From contig CALZTY010000007.1 of NCBI GenBank assembly GCA_945829225.1, positions 1 through 64,000 of the forward strand: 64,000 bases of DNA, read 5' to 3'. This DNA is from an uncultured Bacteroidales bacterium. GTDB lineage: Bacteria > Bacteroidota > Bacteroidia > Bacteroidales > Muribaculaceae. The position numbers and the translations under genes are program-made. The notes below the pieces were generated by a model. It saw only the letters and a program-made list of their open reading frames with translations, searched no databases and was not told the DNA's origin. Every line of letters starts with the position of its first letter. The first letter of the stretch is position 1. This document shows, piece by piece, positions 43,364-52,519 of the stretch.

Positions 43364-45184
43364 ATGCACCTCTCTAACGACACTCTCCTCCAAGGAGGAA
43401 AATATAAGATTATCCGCTTCATTGCAGCCGGAGGCTTCGGCTGCACCTACGAGGCGATGCACGTTATGCTCAATAAGCGCGTGGCTATCAAGGAGTTCTT
43501 CGTCAAGGACTTTTGCAATCGCGACGAGCAGTCGGGGCATATCTCCATCGGCACCAACAGCAAGCGCGACTTGGTAGCCAAACTCAAGCGCAAATTCCTC
43601 GACGAGGCTCGCGCTGTCAGCGCTATGTCTCACCCGGGCATCGTCCACGTTAGCGACGTGTTCGAGGAGAACGGCACCGCATATTTTGTGATGGATTTTA
43701 TCAAGGGTCGTTCGCTTGCCGAAATAGTTAAGGCTGAAGGACCGATGAGCGAGCCTCGCGCCCTGGGATACATCAGACAAGTGTGCGCCGCCCTGCACTA
43801 TGTACATTCGCAGAACCGCCTCCACCTCGATATCAAGCCCCAAAATATCATGGTCGATGGAGCCGACCGAGCCATCCTTATTGACTTCGGAGCCTCGAAA
43901 CAGTATGACGAGGAAAGTGGCGAAAACACCTCCTCGCTCCTCGGCTTGACCCCCGGCTATGCGCCGCCCGAGCAGTCCTCGCAGGACCTTCAGCACTTCT
44001 ATCCCGCGACCGACATCTACGCCCTGGGTGCCACATTATATAATATACTCACCGGCAGTACGCCTCCCGACAGCGCCCGCCGCATCAGTGGCGACGACGT
44101 TCAGCCACTGCCGCCCTATGTAAGCGCCTCGACTCGCACAGCAGTCGATGCCGCACTCGAACTCAACAAGAAGAAGCGCCCGCAATCTGTCGCCGCCTTC
44201 GCCGCCCTCCTCGATAACACCCCGGCACCTGCCCCGGCACCTCAGCCAATAAAGCCCAGGGACAATGGCGAGACGCAGCCGCTTGTGGCAAAGCCGATGA
44301 CGCCGTGGTACAAGCGCTATGCAGCGTTGATAGCCATCGTCGCCGTAGTAGCAGTAGCCGGCATCATCGCCTTGCTGAGCGGTGGCAACAACGTGAAGCC
44401 TTCTGACGTTGAAGAAGACACTCTCGCAGAGGTAGTGGAACTTGGCGACACAGCAGTAGCGACCATAGACGTCAGCGAGTACACAGCGCAGCCACAAGCG
44501 CAACCGGTGATGCCCGAGGCGACGCCCGAACCACAACCGACGCCGGCACCGCAACCGCAACCACAAACACAGCTACAACCGACCCCGGCACCACAACCGC
44601 AGCCACAACCACAACCCGCCCCGGAACCTGCATGTACCCCCACAGGCTCGTACAATGGACGTGACTACGTAGACCTGGGCTTGTCAGTTAAATGGGCGAC
44701 TTGCAATGTAGGTGCGAGCAGTCCCACAGGTTATGGCGACTTCTATGCCTGGGGTGAGACAAGCGCCAAGACTGAGTACACCGAGAGCAACAGCAACACA
44801 TATGGCAAACAGATGGGTAGTATTTGCGGCAACCCATCTTACGATGTAGCAAGATTAAAGTGGGGTAGCCACTGGCGTTTGCCATCAGCATCAGAGATAA
44901 AAGAATTAGAAGACAACTGCACCTGGGAATGGACGACGATGAATGGTGTTAACGGCTACAAGGTAAAGAGCAAGCGCAACGGCAATTGGATCTTCCTCCC
45001 TGCTGCCGGTCGGCGCTTTGGATCGTCGCTCATCGGCCGTGGTTCTGACGGCTACTATTGGAGTGGTTCGCCCAACGAGAGCGGTTCCTACAACGCCTGC
45101 TACCTCGTCTTCATTTCGGGCGCCCATCGCCGGGCTTGGAACTACCGTTACAACGGTCGATCGGTCCGTCCTGTGGCAGAATAG
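43364..45184 (+). CDS. Receptor-like Ser/Thr protein kinase with FISUMP extracytoplasmic domain (copy 1)
   Basis: A 606-aa protein. The kinase domain (about 12-270) has glycine loop FIAAGGFGCTYEA, VAIKEFF (Lys43), catalytic loop LHLDIKPQNIM (His154-Leu-Asp156, so non-RD) and ILIDFGASK. A TM helix lies at about 322-342 (ALIAIVAVVAVAGIIALLSG), then a Pro/Gln-repeat linker and a C-terminal FISUMP domain (WATCNVGASS, FYAWGE, WRLPSASEI, IFLPAAGRR, YYWSGS, SVRPVAE). The kinase faces the cytoplasm and the FISUMP domain the periplasm, probably as sensor. Tandem near-copy at 45364. Confidence 0.93.
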   Translation: MHLSNDTLLQGGKYKIIRFIAAGGFGCTYEAMHVMLNKRVAIKEFFVKDFCNRDEQSGHISIGTNSKRDLVAKLKRKFLDEARAVSAMSHPGIVHVSDVFEENGTAYFVMDFIKGRSLAEIVKAEGPMSEPRALGYIRQVCAALHYVHSQNRLHLDIKPQNIMVDGADRAILIDFGASKQYDEESGENTSSLLGLTPGYAPPEQSSQDLQHFYPATDIYALGATLYNILTGSTPPDSARRISGDDVQPLPPYVSASTRTAVDAALELNKKKRPQSVAAFAALLDNTPAPAPAPQPIKPRDNGETQPLVAKPMTPWYKRYAALIAIVAVVAVAGIIALLSGGNNVKPSDVEEDTLAEVVELGDTAVATIDVSEYTAQPQAQPVMPEATPEPQPTPAPQPQPQTQLQPTPAPQPQPQPQPAPEPACTPTGSYNGRDYVDLGLSVKWATCNVGASSPTGYGDFYAWGETSAKTEYTESNSNTYGKQMGSICGNPSYDVARLKWGSHWRLPSASEIKELEDNCTWEWTTMNGVNGYKVKSKRNGNWIFLPAAGRRFGSSLIGRGSDGYYWSGSPNESGSYNACYLVFISGAHRRAWNYRYNGRSVRPVAE

Positions 45185-45257
45185 TTTGATTTATTTAATT
45201 CATTAAAAAGACTTTGATTCATTCAAAGGAGCAAATTAAAAATACAAAAAAAGCAAA

Positions 45258-45301
45258 GCCGCGACGACACCGCGCTGTTTACGGCGCGCAGTCGTTGCGG
45301 C
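45258..45301 (+). terminator. Large hairpin after kinase copy 1
   Basis: GCCGCgACGAC / GTCGTtGCGGC with inner CGCGC/GCGCG pairs; no strong U-run, but it lies between the two kinase genes. Confidence 0.5.
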
Positions 45302-45318
45302 GCCACAAGCGAGGTAAT
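45298..45318 (+). repeat. Duplication-boundary repeat, copy 1
   Basis: The 21-base string CGGCGCCACAAGCGAGGTAAT also occurs at 47276-47296, after kinase copy 2; it marks the ends of the tandem duplication unit. Confidence 0.7.
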
Positions 45319-45323
45319 TTTCT

Positions 45324-45331
45324 TACCTTTG
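45324..45331 (+). promoter_or_regulatory. -7 box TACCTTTG of the second receptor-kinase gene
   Basis: Same TACCTTTGCACTCA context as 43324, 40 bases before the ATG. Confidence 0.8.
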
Positions 45332-45363
45332 CACTCAATAATATTCCAATATCTCATTTAATT

Positions 45364-47232
45364 ATGCATCTCTCTAACGACACTCTCCTCCAAGGAGGAA
45401 AATATAGGATTGTGCGCTTCATTGCAGCCGGAGGCTTCGGCTGCACCTATGAGGCGGTGCTCATTATGCTCAATAAGCGCGTGGCTATCAAGGAGTTCTT
45501 TGTCAAGGACTTCTGCAATCGCGACGAGCAATCGGGGCATATCTCCATCGGCACCAACAGCAAGCGCGACTTGGTCGCCAAACTCAAGCGCAAATTCCTC
45601 GACGAGGCTCGAGCCGTCAGCGCTATGTCTCACCCGGGCATCGTCCATGTCAGCGACGTGTTTGAGGAGAACGGCACCGCATATTTTGTGATGGACTTCA
45701 TCAAGGGCCGCTCGCTTGCCGACATAGTCAAGGCAGAGGGACCGATGAGCGAGGCTCGCGCACTGGGATACATCCGCCAGGTGTGCGCTGCCCTGCACTA
45801 TGTACATTCGCAAAACCGCCTACACCTCGATATCAAGCCGCAAAATATCATGGTCGATGGCAACGACCGCGCCATCCTCATTGACTTCGGCGCCTCCAAG
45901 CAGTATGACGAGGAGAGCGGCGAAAATACCTCCTCGCTCCTTGGCTTGACCCCCGGATATGCGCCGCCCGAGCAGTCCTCGCTGGACCTTCAGCACTTCT
46001 ATCCCGCGACTGACATCTACGCCTTAGGTGCCACACTATATAATATACTCACCGGCAGTACACCTCCAGACAGCGCCCGCCGCATCAGTGGCGACGACCT
46101 TCAGCCTCTGCCGCCCTATGTGAGCGCTGCGACACGCACAGCCGTCAATGCCGCCCTCGAACTCGTCAAGAAGAAGCGCCCGCAGAGCGTTGCCGCCTTC
46201 GCCGCCCTCCTCGATAACACCCCGGCACCTGCCCCGGCACCTCAGCCAATAAAGCCCAGGGACAATGGCGAGACGCAGCCGCTTGTGGCAAAGCCGATGA
46301 CGCCGTGGTACAAGCGCTATGCAGCGTTGATAGCCATCGTCGCCGTAGTAGCAGTAGCCGGCATCATCGCCTTGCTGAGCGGTGGCAACAACGTGAAGCC
46401 TTCTGACGTTGAAGAAGACACTCTCGCAGAGGTAGTGGAACTTGGCGACACAGCAGTAGCGACCATAGACGTCAGCGAGTACACACCGCAAGAGGAGCCA
46501 GAGCCACAAGAGCAAGCGCAACCGGTGAAGTCCGAGGCGACACCCGAATCACAAGCGACGCCGGTATCACAACCGCAGCCACAGCCACAACCACAGCCAC
46601 AACCACAACCACAACCACAACCGGCACCGCAGCCAACACCTCAACCAACACCACAGCCCGCCCCGGAACCTGCATGTACCCCAACAGGCTCATACAATGG
46701 GCACGATTGTGTAGACCTGGGTCTATCAGTAAAGTGGGCGACCTGCAATGTAGGAGCCTCATCCCCGAGCGGTTATGGCGACTACTACGCTTGGGGCGAA
46801 GTAAGCACCAAGAGCGAGTACACCAAGGAAAACAGCCGTACATATGCCAATATCAACTACTACTTCAATATCTGCGGCAACTACTCATACGACGTGGCAA
46901 GATGTAAGTGGGGAAGTCCCTGGCGTTTGCCATCAGTATCAGAGATAGACGAGTTGTTAAATAACTGCACCTGGGAATGGACAACTGTGAATGGCGTTAA
47001 CGGCTACAAGGTGAAGAGCAAGTGCAACAGCAACTATATCTTCCTTCCTGCTGCCGATTTTCGCAGCGGGTCGTCGCTCCGCGATCGTGGTTCTTACGGT
47101 GACTATTGGAGTGGTACGCCCTACGAGAGCAGTTCCTACGGCGCCTACGGCCTCTACTTCGATTCGGGCGGCCGTTACCGGGGTTGGAGTTACCGTTACG
47201 GCGGTTGGTCGGTCCGACCCGTGGCAGAATAA
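45364..47232 (+). CDS. Receptor-like Ser/Thr protein kinase with FISUMP domain (copy 2)
   Basis: A 622-aa tandem paralogue of the 43364 gene with the same architecture: kinase (LHLDIKPQN, IDFGASK), TM helix, Pro/Gln linker and FISUMP domain (DYYAWGEVSTKSEY, WRLPSVSEIDELL, IFLPAADFRSG, DYWSGT, SVRPVAE). The ATG at 45364 is equivalent to copy 1; the longer in-frame start is not needed. The linker is longer and more repetitive than in copy 1. DNA 46192-46485 is identical to 44192-44485 while flanking kinase and FISUMP parts differ. The diverged FISUMP surfaces suggest different ligands. Confidence 0.93.
   Translation: MHLSNDTLLQGGKYRIVRFIAAGGFGCTYEAVLIMLNKRVAIKEFFVKDFCNRDEQSGHISIGTNSKRDLVAKLKRKFLDEARAVSAMSHPGIVHVSDVFEENGTAYFVMDFIKGRSLADIVKAEGPMSEARALGYIRQVCAALHYVHSQNRLHLDIKPQNIMVDGNDRAILIDFGASKQYDEESGENTSSLLGLTPGYAPPEQSSLDLQHFYPATDIYALGATLYNILTGSTPPDSARRISGDDLQPLPPYVSAATRTAVNAALELVKKKRPQSVAAFAALLDNTPAPAPAPQPIKPRDNGETQPLVAKPMTPWYKRYAALIAIVAVVAVAGIIALLSGGNNVKPSDVEEDTLAEVVELGDTAVATIDVSEYTPQEEPEPQEQAQPVKSEATPESQATPVSQPQPQPQPQPQPQPQPQPAPQPTPQPTPQPAPEPACTPTGSYNGHDCVDLGLSVKWATCNVGASSPSGYGDYYAWGEVSTKSEYTKENSRTYANINYYFNICGNYSYDVARCKWGSPWRLPSVSEIDELLNNCTWEWTTVNGVNGYKVKSKCNSNYIFLPAADFRSGSSLRDRGSYGDYWSGTPYESSSYGAYGLYFDSGGRYRGWSYRYGGWSVRPVAE
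46568..46622 (+). repeat. CCACAA/CAGCCA hexanucleotide repeat encoding a (Gln-Pro)n linker
   Basis: In-frame low-complexity tract in the linker of kinase copy 2; copy 1 has a shorter, different tract. Confidence 0.8.
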
Positions 47233-47250
47233 CTTAATTCATTGATTCAT

Positions 47251-47280
47251 CGTCGTCGGGCATTTAAGAGCCCGACGGCG
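47251..47280 (+). terminator. Terminator hairpin after kinase copy 2
   Basis: CGTCGTCGGGC / GCCCGACGGCG with an 8-base loop; poor U-run. Confidence 0.6.
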
Positions 47281-47296
47281 CCACAAGCGAGGTAAT
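47276..47296 (+). repeat. Duplication-boundary repeat, copy 2
   Basis: Second copy of CGGCGCCACAAGCGAGGTAAT (first at 45298-45318). Confidence 0.7.
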
Positions 47297-47684
47297 CATG
47301 CGCTCGCCAGCCGGCGAGCGCCAAAATTTACCAAAGTAAACACCAATGCCGACACACCGGTAATGACGTGATACAACACGTCGGTGGATGCCGTGCCTTA
47401 AGCAACCCACGTGTGAGTTGTGCTTGTTTTTTGGGGGGTTCGCATGAGCAACCTGCTCCGCAGGTTCTCGCCAGGGTCGGGTGCATGCGCGGACGCGATG
47501 TATCGCGTCCCTACAAGTTGTTGGTAATCAATGTGTTGTCTGTGGGAATTTGCAACCCCGCCAGGGTCTTGTTCCGGAGGAGGTGAATTAGACCAATTAG
47601 ACCAATTCCCAACCTTGCTCCAGACACTGCGTGTTAAGAAGTGTTGTAAAATATATAGTAGTGTTAACCATTAACACTCCAATG

Positions 47685-47815
47685 CCAAAAACATTTTGCG
47701 ATTTCCGACAAAAACCACCAAAAACATTTCCCGATTTCCGACAAAAACCGCCAAAAACATTTTGCGATTTCCGACAAAAACAGCCAAAAACATTTTGCGA
47801 TTTCCGACAAAATGC
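47685..47815 (+). repeat. Four tandem 33-bp repeats before an AAA_14/DUF4143 gene
   Basis: Units start at 47685, 47718, 47751 and 47784 and share CCAAAAACATTT, then CGATTTCCGACAAAA. The last unit ends at the -7 box of the ATPase gene. Each unit contains TTTTG...CAAAA arms (degenerate in unit 2). The period of 33 keeps one frame open across all units (PKTFCDFRQKP-like peptide), but no ribosome-binding context supports translation. Confidence 0.9.
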
Positions 47816-47816
47816 T

Positions 47817-47824
47817 TAATTTTG
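47817..47824 (+). promoter_or_regulatory. -7 box TAATTTTG of the AAA_14/DUF4143 gene
   Basis: Perfect consensus directly after the fourth 33-bp repeat and 23 bases before the ATG. Confidence 0.75.
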
Positions 47825-47846
47825 CGGCAGTTAAAGCCTCACTACT

Positions 47847-49211
47847 ATGAAAGAGAAAATCTTCAAGCGAAAACTATACGACAAAATGCTCCAATGGAAG
47901 CAAGATAGCAATGGAAAAACTGCGCTTTTGATCAAAGGTGCCCGTCGTGTCGGTAAATCCACGCTTGCCGAAGAATTTGCCATAAAAGAGTATAAAACTC
48001 ACATCCTCATTGACTTCTCTATCGCTGATGCTGCGGTCAAGGAACTTTTCTCGCATATTTCCGACTTGAACTTCTTCTTCCTGCGCCTTCAATCGTTATA
48101 CGGCATTACTCTCCATGAGCGAAAATCAGTGATAGTTTTTGACGAGGTGCAGTTATTTCCTCCTGCTCGGCAGGCTATCAAGCACCTCGTCAAGGACGGT
48201 AGATATGACTACATTGAGACAGGGTCGCTACTTTCAATCAAAAAGAATGTTCAAGGAATAGTGATACCCAGCGAGGAGACACGCATATCGATGTATCCTC
48301 TTGATTACGAGGAGTTTTTGTGGGCAATAGACAAAGAGCCTACTTATCAGTTGATAAAGTATTCTTACGAGCACCTCAAGCCCCTGGGCGATGCCGTTAA
48401 TCGAGATATGATGCGATATTTTCGCTTGTATATGCTCATTGGTGGTATGCCTCAGGCAGTTAATGCCTATCTTGACTCCAACGACTTCATGGCTGTCGAT
48501 AAGGTCAAGCGCAATATTCTTGAGTTATATATTGATGATTTTCGCAAGATTGACCCTACCGGAAGGGCGTCGCGCCTGTTTGCATCAATTCCCGGCGAAC
48601 TCGCCCGCAATGCTTCGCGCTACAAGGTGGGTAGTGTCATTGAAAATGCCACTGCTACACGTCTCGGCGAACTATTAATGGATATGTCCGACTCAATGAC
48701 CGTCAATTTTGCCTATCACGCCAATGACCCGAGCGTAGGCTTTTCGCTCCACGCCGATTACAATCACTTCAAAATGTTTATTGCCGACACCGGTCTGTTT
48801 GTTACCTTGGCATTTATGGACCGCAATTATACCGACAACGAGATTTATCGCAAACTCCTCTCCGACAAACTTGGAGCCGATTTGGGATATGTATACGAGA
48901 ATGTAGTGGCGCAGATGCTCCGTAGCGCCGGAAACGAACTATTCTACTATACCTTTAAGCAAGAAATCATTAAGGATGGTGAACAGGCTCCGGTAGAGAG
49001 AACCTACGAGATTGATTTTCTGTTATCACGTCGTGGCAAAGTTTGCCCCATAGAGGTGAAATCATCGGGCTATCGCTCTCACAAATCCTTGGATATGTTC
49101 TTCGAAAAGTACTCCGATCGAACACTCAACCGCTACTTGCTATTCACCAAGGACCTCGGCAAGGACCGCGATGTCATCTGTCTCCCCATCTACATGGCGC
49201 CTTTTCTCTAA
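47847..49211 (+). CDS. AAA_14/DUF4143 ATPase
   Basis: A 454-aa protein with Walker [14 protein letters not shown] near residue 35, Walker [12 protein letters not shown] near 95, [11 protein letters not shown] as sensor region and [11 protein letters not shown], then a winged-helix region. The C-terminal DUF4143 nuclease-like domain has YENVVAQML and the ID-x-L...IEVKSSG motif ([20 protein letters not shown]). This family of stand-alone P-loop ATPases is very common in Bacteroidales and has no firm function. The TTTCCGACAAAA repeats lie immediately upstream. The C-terminal region looks like a PD-(D/E)XK-type core, by motif only. Confidence 0.93.
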   Translation: MKEKIFKRKLYDKMLQWKQDSNGKTALLIKGARRVGKSTLAEEFAIKEYKTHILIDFSIADAAVKELFSHISDLNFFFLRLQSLYGITLHERKSVIVFDEVQLFPPARQAIKHLVKDGRYDYIETGSLLSIKKNVQGIVIPSEETRISMYPLDYEEFLWAIDKEPTYQLIKYSYEHLKPLGDAVNRDMMRYFRLYMLIGGMPQAVNAYLDSNDFMAVDKVKRNILELYIDDFRKIDPTGRASRLFASIPGELARNASRYKVGSVIENATATRLGELLMDMSDSMTVNFAYHANDPSVGFSLHADYNHFKMFIADTGLFVTLAFMDRNYTDNEIYRKLLSDKLGADLGYVYENVVAQMLRSAGNELFYYTFKQEIIKDGEQAPVERTYEIDFLLSRRGKVCPIEVKSSGYRSHKSLDMFFEKYSDRTLNRYLLFTKDLGKDRDVICLPIYMAPFL

Positions 49212-49278
49212 ACCCTAACCCCTCAATCTTTCATACGTTAAAAGTTTATAATTGTTTGTCGGAGTGGGGCGAAGTCCG

Positions 49279-49286
49279 TAACTTTA
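49279..49286 (+). promoter_or_regulatory. -7 box TAACTTTA of lolD
   Basis: One mismatch to TAnnTTTG; 20 bases before the ATG at 49307. Confidence 0.65.
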
Positions 49287-49306
49287 CATTTCAATTGCGA
49301 ATCGCT

Positions 49307-49984
49307 ATGATTAAGGCTCAAGGAATACACAAACGATATGGCTCGCTCGAGGTGCTGCGCGGTGTCGACTTGGAGATACGCTCCGGCGCCGTCACCTCGA
49401 TTGTCGGTCCCAGTGGCGCCGGCAAGACCACTCTGCTGCAGGTGCTCGGCACGCTCACCAAGCCCGACAGCGGCTCGGTGCGCTATGGCGACACCGATGT
49501 CTTGGCGCTCAACGACCGAGCACTCTCGCGCTTCCGCTGTGACAATATCGGCTTCGTATTCCAGATGCACCGCCTGCTCCCCGAGTTCTCCCTGCTCGAG
49601 AACGTGGCGATGCCCGCCCTCATCGCCGGGCGCAGCCACGACGATGCCTTCGGCGAGGCGCGCCGGCTCATCGACTACATGGGCTTGGCTTCGCGTGCCG
49701 ACCATCGCCCCGCCCAATTGTCAGGCGGCGAGTGTCAGCGCGGTGCCGTCGCGCGTGCCCTGATTAATCGCCCGAGCGTAATCCTCGCCGACGAGCCCTC
49801 GGGTAGCCTCGACTCACACAACCGCCGCGAGTTGCACCGCCTATTCTTCGACCTCCGCCGCGATATGGCTGCCACTTTCCTCATCGTCACTCACGACGAG
49901 AGCCTCGCCGCCGATTCCGACACTATCATCTCCATGGCTGACGGACTTATTGTCTCTCACACCGATAACACATCAATTGATTAA
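49307..49984 (+). CDS. lolD: LolD-like ABC transporter ATP-binding protein
   Basis: A 225-aa ATPase with Walker [14 protein letters not shown]-loop [18 protein letters not shown], signature [16 protein letters not shown], Walker [12 protein letters not shown] and switch His VTHDES. The LLPEF/ENVAMP pattern is that of LolD/MacB-type subunits. These energise extraction of lipoproteins from the inner membrane (LolCDE) or related export. No permease gene is adjacent, which is common in Bacteroidetes. The -7 box excludes the longer in-frame start at 49043. Confidence 0.9.
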   Translation: MIKAQGIHKRYGSLEVLRGVDLEIRSGAVTSIVGPSGAGKTTLLQVLGTLTKPDSGSVRYGDTDVLALNDRALSRFRCDNIGFVFQMHRLLPEFSLLENVAMPALIAGRSHDDAFGEARRLIDYMGLASRADHRPAQLSGGECQRGAVARALINRPSVILADEPSGSLDSHNRRELHRLFFDLRRDMAATFLIVTHDESLAADSDTIISMADGLIVSHTDNTSID

Positions 49985-50005
49985 TTATTAACTACTTAAC
50001 CAACG

Positions 50006-50665
50006 ATGAAAAAATTAAAATTTTTAGCCTTTATTTTGTGCGTAGTAATGATGCCGATGCTCACCGCTTGCAACGACAACGATGAGCCGACCCCCTCCTT
50101 CCTCATCTTTGCCACTTATAGCGAAGCCACCTCGGCTGGCTCGGTATTCACCGCCCAACGCAATCTCGACTCGCCCCTGGTGACATACACTACCAGCGTG
50201 GTGCTCGACGGCGAGCACTACAAGGTGGGCAACCGTTATATCATCAACTTCACCAACGACACCAACCGATGCTACGAGAGCGGTCCCATCAACCTGCTCT
50301 ACATCGTCGATGTGTGCAACGGCGACATCACCGAGGCTTCGCGTGAAGAAATCGCCAAGGTATCGACCGACCCGCTTGAGTTCTTGATGATTCAGCGCGA
50401 GGGTCACTACATCAATGTGCAGGCTGTCGCTTATGTGCACACTCAGCCCGCATTATTTAATATGTATGTCGACCGCGAAACAGTCAACAACGAGATACCC
50501 GACGTGTATTTCGGCTTCAAGAGCGATGTGCTCAGCAGCCAGAAGCAACTCTTCGGCTCCTTCGACATCGCCTCGGTGTGGGACCTTCCCACCTGCAAGG
50601 GTATCTGCATCCACTACGGCGCTAACAACGAAAATAAGACCCTCACATTCTCCAAGGAGCAATAA
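50006..50665 (+). CDS. NigD-like lipoprotein
   Basis: A 219-aa lipoprotein with a signal peptide and lipobox (MMPMLTACNDND, Cys near 22). The mature part has the two beta-rich halves of NigD-like proteins (FLIFATYSEATSAGSVFTAQ, YKVGNRYIINFTND, and FDIASVWDLPTCKGICIHY at the end). NigD-like proteins are abundant in Bacteroidales, sometimes in bacteriocin operons, but mostly of unknown role. It is probably in the lolD transcript, 21 bases downstream. Confidence 0.85.
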   Translation: MKKLKFLAFILCVVMMPMLTACNDNDEPTPSFLIFATYSEATSAGSVFTAQRNLDSPLVTYTTSVVLDGEHYKVGNRYIINFTNDTNRCYESGPINLLYIVDVCNGDITEASREEIAKVSTDPLEFLMIQREGHYINVQAVAYVHTQPALFNMYVDRETVNNEIPDVYFGFKSDVLSSQKQLFGSFDIASVWDLPTCKGICIHYGANNENKTLTFSKEQ

Positions 50666-50680
50666 TTCCCGTTTTTTTCG

Positions 50681-50688
50681 TACCTTTG
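50681..50688 (+). promoter_or_regulatory. -7 box TACCTTTG of the DUF3467 gene
   Basis: Perfect consensus 41 bases before the ATG; starts the DUF3467-cysS-helicase-eamA run. Confidence 0.75.
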
Positions 50689-50728
50689 CCCTCGAAATAG
50701 TTTAAAAATCATTAAAATACATAAGACA

Positions 50729-51028
50729 ATGGATAACAACAAGAAAGAATTGAAGATAGAACTCACTCCCGATGTAGCAACCGGCGCTTACAGCAACCTC
50801 GCTGTCATCGCTCACTCCGCCCAGGAGTTCTACCTCGACTTCGTGGCTGTGGCACCCAATATGCCACAAGCCAAGGTCGTGAGCCGCATCATCATGACTC
50901 CCGAGAACGCCAAGAACCTCCTCTTTGCTCTCCGCGACAATGTCGCCAAGTATGAGTCGACTTTCGGCGAAATCACCCGCAAGCAGCCCAAGAACGGCGG
51001 CGAACTCCCCAACCCCTTCCAAGCCTGA
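50729..51028 (+). CDS. DUF3467 protein
   Basis: A 99-aa small cytoplasmic protein. ELKIELTPDVATGAYSNLAVIAHS, FYLDFVAVAPN, AKVVSRIIMTPENAKNLLFAL and NVAKYESTFG match the conserved DUF3467 family. Members have no established function and often lie near housekeeping genes. It is followed by cysS after 9 bases. Confidence 0.92.
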   Translation: MDNNKKELKIELTPDVATGAYSNLAVIAHSAQEFYLDFVAVAPNMPQAKVVSRIIMTPENAKNLLFALRDNVAKYESTFGEITRKQPKNGGELPNPFQA

Positions 51029-51037
51029 TAATTAGCC

Positions 51038-52516
51038 ATGCTCGACAACAATCTGTGCATCTACAACTCGATGTCGCGCGTCAAGGAGTTCTTCCGCCCG
51101 CTCCACGACGGTAAGGTAGGTATGTATGTCTGCGGTCCAACCGTCTATGGCGACGGTCACCTGGGTCACGCGCGCCCGGCTATCACCTTCGACGTCCTCT
51201 TCCGCTACCTCACCCACCTGGGATACAAGGTGCGCTATGTGCGCAATGTCACCGATGTGGGGCACCTGGAGCACGATGCCGACGAGGGCGAGGACAAGAT
51301 CGCCAAGAAAGCACGCCTCGAGCAACTCGAGCCTATGGAAGTGGTGCAGTACTACCTCACTCGCTACCACCACGCCATGGAGCGCCTCAATGTGCTGCCC
51401 CCCTCGATCGAGCCGCATGCCTCGGGACACATCATCGAGCAAATTGAATATATCAAGAAAATCCTCGACTCGGGATATGCCTATGTGAGCGAAGGCTCGG
51501 TGTACTTCGACGTGCCCAAGTTCAATAAGGAACACGGCTACGGCAAGTTGTCGGGTCGAAATATCGACGAACTCCTCTCGGCGACCCGCGAACTCGACGG
51601 CCAGTCCGAGAAGCGCAATCCCGCCGACTTCGCCCTCTGGAAAAAGGCTGCCCCCGAGCATATCATGCACTGGCCGTCGCCTTGGAGCGAGGGCTTCCCC
51701 GGATGGCACCTCGAGTGCTCGACAATGGGCGAGAAATACCTCGGCACTCAATTTGACATCCACGGCGGTGGCATGGACCTCAAATTTCCCCACCACGAGT
51801 GCGAAATCGCTCAATCGGTGGCTCACAACGGCTGCCCGAGTGTCCGCTACTGGATGCACAATAATATGATTACCATCAACGGCAAGAAGATGGGCAAGTC
51901 GCTGGGCAACTTCATCACCCTCGATGAGTTCTTCACCGGCTCGCACCCCCTGCTCGAGCAGGCTTACTCGCCGATGACCATCCGATTCTTCATCCTCCAA
52001 GCACACTATCGCGGCACTGTCGACTTCTCCAACGAGGCGCTCAAGGGCGCCGAGACCGCCTTGGCTCGCCTCCTCGAGGGTTGGAACCGCATCAAGGAAC
52101 TCAAGGCTTCCGACTCCTCGTCTATCGACGTCGCCGACCTCCGCCGCCGCTGCTACGAGGCTATGGACGACGACCTCAACACTCCCATCGTCATCGCTAC
52201 CCTCTTTGACGCTTGCCGCGTAATCAACCGCGTGAACGACGGCGCCGCTACCGCCACCGCCGCAGATATCGAGGCACTCAACGACTTGATGAAGACCTTC
52301 GCGGGCGACATCCTCGGTATTCGCGCCGAAGATGCCGAGGGCGCCGATGCCCTCAAGCCTTACCAAGAGGCTGTCGACCTCCTCCTCGAGATTCGTCGCC
52401 AAGCCAAGCAGAACAAGGACTGGACCACCAGCGACCGTATCCGCGACCGCCTCGCCGCCATCGGCTTCAGCGTTAAGGATACTAAGGACGGCGGCTGGGA
52501 GTGGAGCCTCAAGTAA
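51038..52516 (+). CDS. cysS: Cysteinyl-tRNA synthetase
   Basis: A 492-aa class I synthetase charging tRNA-Cys. The start is normal. Features: [18 protein letters not shown] (zinc Cys and HIGH-like GHLGHARP), [10 protein letters not shown] and [11 protein letters not shown] (zinc ligands), [13 protein letters not shown] (KMSKS variant KMGKS), and a C-terminal helical tRNA-binding domain ending [12 protein letters not shown]. Full length. The helicase gene begins 3 bases after the stop. Confidence 0.98.
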   Translation: MLDNNLCIYNSMSRVKEFFRPLHDGKVGMYVCGPTVYGDGHLGHARPAITFDVLFRYLTHLGYKVRYVRNVTDVGHLEHDADEGEDKIAKKARLEQLEPMEVVQYYLTRYHHAMERLNVLPPSIEPHASGHIIEQIEYIKKILDSGYAYVSEGSVYFDVPKFNKEHGYGKLSGRNIDELLSATRELDGQSEKRNPADFALWKKAAPEHIMHWPSPWSEGFPGWHLECSTMGEKYLGTQFDIHGGGMDLKFPHHECEIAQSVAHNGCPSVRYWMHNNMITINGKKMGKSLGNFITLDEFFTGSHPLLEQAYSPMTIRFFILQAHYRGTVDFSNEALKGAETALARLLEGWNRIKELKASDSSSIDVADLRRRCYEAMDDDLNTPIVIATLFDACRVINRVNDGAATATAADIEALNDLMKTFAGDILGIRAEDAEGADALKPYQEAVDLLLEIRRQAKQNKDWTTSDRIRDRLAAIGFSVKDTKDGGWEWSLK

Positions 52517-52519
52517 GCC

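Larger units (their letters stand above)
47233..47846. other. 614-base intergenic region with hairpins and 33-bp repeats
   Basis: Contains the kinase terminator hairpin (47251-47280), a second perfect 9-bp hairpin GCGCTCGCC / GGCGAGCGC (47300-47321), a stretch 47322-47684 in which I see no gene, the four 33-bp repeats (47685-47815) and a -7 box at 47817. Confidence 0.7.

Noticed and set aside
47685-47815. CRISPR array
   Set aside because: The four 33-bp units follow one another without spacers, and no cas gene is present.
47631-47819. 62-aa protein made of repeated PKTFCDFRQKP units
   Set aside because: The frame is a consequence of repeats whose length is a multiple of three; it has no promoter or ribosome-binding context and ends at the ATPase promoter.
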